From Tectiglobus sp965224045 (GTDB lineage Bacteria > Pseudomonadota > Alphaproteobacteria > Rhizobiales > Hyphomicrobiaceae): a DNA stretch of 64,000 nt. How positions within the stretch are numbered: the stretch's first letter is position 1; every line of letters begins with the position of its first letter. Shown one piece after another: positions 62,083 through 64,000 of this stretch. A program made the position numbers and the translations under genes. The stretch lies in NCBI GenBank assembly GCA_965224045.1, contig CBDCYD010000014.1, positions 577,283 through 641,282 of the forward strand, in the 5' to 3' direction. A model generated the notes under the pieces. That model saw nothing but the letters and a program-made list of their open reading frames with translations, was not told the DNA's origin and searched no databases.

Positions 62083-63114
62083 ATGTCCACGCACGCTTCG
62101 GCGTCCAAGCAGGCTTCGACCCATCGAACCGCGAGCGGTGACTGGCGCCCGGCCGAGTTGATCAAACTTCCCCCGATTTACGCTTGGCCGCCGCGGCCGC
62201 TTGCCATCGCAAAATGGTTGTTTGGGTTTCCCGGCTATCTGTGGCCGATGAACAGCCTGACGTTTGGTATCGCCCTTGCCACCTGGTTCTTCCTCACGCC
62301 GGAACTGGCGGCCATGAAGTCCTTTGAAGTCTGGTGGGTCGCTCTGCTGCTCTTGCGCAACCTGGCCTTGACCACCGCCTTCTTTGGCGGTCTACACCTG
62401 TATTTCTATGTGTTGAAGAAGCAGGGCGATGAGCTGAAGTTTTCCAGCAAGCCATTGGCGACCAACAACAAGCGCTTCCTGTTCGGCGATCAGGTTCGCG
62501 ACAACGTCTTCCGCACGCTGTGCATGGGCGTGCCGATTTTCACAGCCTACGAGGCACTGACTTATTGGCTGTTTGCCAACAGCCTGATCGGCTTCATGCC
62601 ACCTGGCGCAAGCTCAGTGGCGTACTGGAGCTGGTTCGTCGTGCTGGTGCTGATCGCGCCGGTGATTCATTCCGTGCATTTTTATTTGATCCATCGCATG
62701 CTGCATTGGCGAGCGCTCTACAGATCCGTTCATCGCATTCATCACTACAACGTCGAAGTGGGGCCGTGGTCCGGCATTGCGATGCATCCGGTTGAATTGG
62801 CGATGTACTTCTCGACAGTCTGTGTGCAGTGGCTGCTCGCACTGCATCCGGTGAATGCGCTCTACCAAATCCATATCGCGTTGTTCAATGCAGCGGTCAG
62901 CCATACGGGCTTTGAAAAGCTCATGATCTCGAAACAGGTCGGTATCGAAAGCAACAACTACTTTCACTACCTCCATCACAAGTACTTCGAGTGCAATTAC
63001 GGCAGCACAACAGCACCGATGGATCAGTTGTTCGGTACTTTTCATGACGGTTCGGATCATGCCCAAGAGCTCACGCGCGCACGAATGCGGGCACGTCTGG
63101 GCGATGCAAACTGA
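62083..63114 (+). CDS. Fatty acid hydroxylase / sterol desaturase family membrane protein
   Basis: A 343-residue di-iron membrane hydroxylase with four or five helices and histidine boxes HFYLIHRMLHW, HRIHHYN and NYFHYLHHKYF, as in the ERG3/carotene-hydroxylase superfamily. The cytoplasmic his-boxes bind two irons to hydroxylate or desaturate lipids. Substrate unknown. GAGG lies upstream of the ATG. Followed by a cluster of repeats. Confidence 0.86.
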   Translation: MSTHASASKQASTHRTASGDWRPAELIKLPPIYAWPPRPLAIAKWLFGFPGYLWPMNSLTFGIALATWFFLTPELAAMKSFEVWWVALLLLRNLALTTAFFGGLHLYFYVLKKQGDELKFSSKPLATNNKRFLFGDQVRDNVFRTLCMGVPIFTAYEALTYWLFANSLIGFMPPGASSVAYWSWFVVLVLIAPVIHSVHFYLIHRMLHWRALYRSVHRIHHYNVEVGPWSGIAMHPVELAMYFSTVCVQWLLALHPVNALYQIHIALFNAAVSHTGFEKLMISKQVGIESNNYFHYLHHKYFECNYGSTTAPMDQLFGTFHDGSDHAQELTRARMRARLGDAN

Positions 63115-63127
63115 TCAGGTTCGGCTA

Positions 63128-63201
63128 GATCAAAGTGCCTTGAGTTGGAACCGCTGTCGCGGCTCCAACTCAAGGCACAAAGATGATCGCTTCTAAAGAA
63201 T
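63128..63201 (-). repeat. Palindromic module C, copy 2
   Basis: GTGCCTTGAGTTGGA...TCCAACTCAAGGCAC forms a long hairpin, followed by AAGATGATCGCTTCTAAAGAAT. This is the inverse of the copy at 54059-54131. Confidence 0.78.
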
Positions 63202-63202
63202 C

Positions 63203-63386
63203 GAGCAACTTTCTGCATTAATTCGGCCTAGATCATTTCCGCCTACGGCGGAATCACACCGCCTGCCCACTCCCCCTCCCGGCCGCCCATGCAATCGTGG
63301 TTTTGGGCGGCCGGGAGGGGGAGTGGGACGGTTCCAGCTAAATCTGAAACGCTCTAGGCCCGATTCCGAATTAATGCAGGTTGCTC
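63203..63386. repeat. Outer inverted repeat enclosing the second 130-bp element
   Basis: GAGCAAC...TGCATTAATTCGG (63203-63226) and CCGAATTAATGCA...GTTGCTC (63366-63386) are inverted copies. The perfect 13-bp arms lie only 1-8 bp outside the CTAG ends of the inner element, so one palindromic repeat is nested within another. Confidence 0.75.
63228..63357 (-). repeat. 130-bp CTAG-ended palindromic element, copy 2
   Basis: Inverted copy of 20745-20874, same length, with CTAGATCATTTCC and GAAACGCTCTAG ends and a core hairpin beginning CCCACTCCCCCTCCCGGCC. A few substitutions preserve pairing in the core stem (CGCCC/CTCCC type changes occur on both arms). Confidence 0.87.
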
Positions 63387-63724
63387 TAAGAGCGCGCCCA
63401 TAGTTGCAGACCAAATCTTGCGCGCGATCCCGAGACTCCGAACACGTGGCCGAGTGCGTGTAGACAAGCCTCGATGACCCAAGGTGGTGGACACTTAAGG
63501 CACGTCGCAAAAAATGCGTCTCGCTTTGGTTTTTTGCCTCACGCCGCTATTCGCGCTTTGCGCGGCGGCTCCGGCGGGGCGGCCATTCGGCCGGGTCGCG
63601 TTGCTCCCTTATGAGCGAGTCCGTTTTGCTGCAACATGACTTAGAGGCCGTTGCTGGAATGCGCATGGCCTTGTCGCTTGCGTATTGAAGAGCCGATGCG
63701 TCCTTCATTCGGGCCGATGCCGGT
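63387..63724. other. Intergenic stretch near the right end
   Basis: No gene supported. A short match to the module C arm (CGTGCCTTAAGT reversed) lies around 63492-63504. A 147-codon minus-strand frame here is Ser/Thr/Pro/Arg-rich and looks like a shadow. Confidence 0.6.
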
Positions 63725-64000
63725 TCAATTCTGGTTCGCGTGCTTTTGCTTTGCCAGGCCGACACATTGGTCGACGGCGTCGCCGAACGGTAAGGTCGCA
63801 GCGTGTTCGGCGTAGGCCAGGTGGTCGAGACAGTCGTCGATCGGGGCGTGATTGGGCAGCTTGTTGCGGCAGGCCATCCATTTCGTAATCGGGACCTGTT
63901 TGGTCCAGCCGACCTTGTGCCAGTCGCTGGCGACGGCGAGCACGCGGGCGTAGGTCTCGAACAGCCGTTTGCCTTCGACTGCCTGGGCACAGTTGCGCGC
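63725..64000 (-). CDS. Unknown protein, C-terminal part, runs off the window
   Basis: The minus-strand frame is open from the right edge to a stop at 63725: 91 residues, ending in LAKQKHANQN. Balanced composition (LFETYARVLAVASDWH, KWMACRNKLPNHAPIDDCL) suggests a real coding region rather than a shadow. I do not recognise the family. The start and most of the gene lie outside the window. Confidence 0.55.
   Translation of the reverse strand, partial: ARNCAQAVEGKRLFETYARVLAVASDWHKVGWTKQVPITKWMACRNKLPNHAPIDDCLDHLAYAEHAATLPFGDAVDQCVGLAKQKHANQN

Noticed and set aside
63547..63990. A 147-codon minus-strand frame
   Set aside because: Ser/Thr/Pro/Arg-biased; an overlapping minus-strand frame open to the window edge is more protein-like.

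Overview
The window is GC-rich, densely coded DNA from an alphaproteobacterium. The signs are a soxXYZABCD-type thiosulfate-oxidation cluster, DUF1127 and DUF3237 proteins, a TRAP transporter, CoxMSL-type molybdo-flavoenzyme genes and many GTG/TTG starts. I cannot name a genus. No transposase, integrase, phage or CRISPR locus is visible. Mobile or repetitive DNA is limited to short dispersed palindromic elements, two decayed genes and a possible scar beside a tRNA-Ala.

Layout. 1-1.3 kb: end of an RND efflux pump and a DUF533/TerB-like protein. 1.6-12.9 kb: a catabolic block with a DddP-type DMSP lyase, an FAD-GcvT (dimethylglycine/sarcosine dehydrogenase-like) enzyme, a tripartite TRAP importer, DUF3237, a PRISE-type SDR, a secreted unknown and an MmgE/PrpD protein. 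13.1-19.9 kb: marR-emrA divergent from emrB, a GMC oxidoreductase, a LigE-like GST and a TauE/SafE exporter. 20-21.4 kb: a 2OG-Fe(II) oxygenase and a GFA protein.

21.5-36.7 kb is a complete sulfur-oxidation island. It holds a degenerate MBL protein, a YeeE/YedE (SoxT/TsuA-like) transporter, a BigR/SqrR-type persulfide-sensing ArsR repressor and soxS, divergent from soxV-orf63-soxXYZA // soxB, soxCD, a cytochrome c, soxW, fccAB (soxEF) and a SoxH-like MBL protein. The repressor carries the two diagnostic cysteines at C42 and C108. Two near-perfect ATTC-N8-GAAT palindromes lie ahead of soxX and soxC, and weaker versions lie in the divergent soxS/soxV region and ahead of fccA. This suggests one regulon. 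Transport (YeeE), the periplasmic carrier SoxYZ, the cytochromes SoxXA, the hydrolase SoxB, sulfur dehydrogenase SoxCD, reductant supply (SoxV, SoxS, SoxW) and sulfide oxidation (FccAB) are all present.

36.7-41.2 kb: a membrane spermidine-synthase-like protein, then an AT-richer MBOAT/SGNH acyl-transfer pair whose MBOAT gene has an in-frame amber codon. 41.3-42.6 kb: tRNA-Ala(CGC), YggT, DUF167, DUF1330. 42.8-48.1 kb: a three-subunit xanthine-dehydrogenase-family enzyme, a MoaD-like protein, a DJ-1/isonitrile-hydratase-like protein and RppH. 48.3-54 kb: a CHASE2 adenylate cyclase coupled to a PcaB/PurB-type lyase, divergent from an FAH-type hydrolase and a cytochrome P450. 54.3-57.2 kb: LysR-SDR-glutamine amidotransferase operon and a DUF1127 protein. 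57.5-64 kb: an RNase Z-like MBL protein, DUF502, a MATE pseudogene, a fatty-acid-hydroxylase/sterol-desaturase protein and a partial unknown gene. This last part and the soxW/fccA gap hold several copies of mosaic palindromic repeats.
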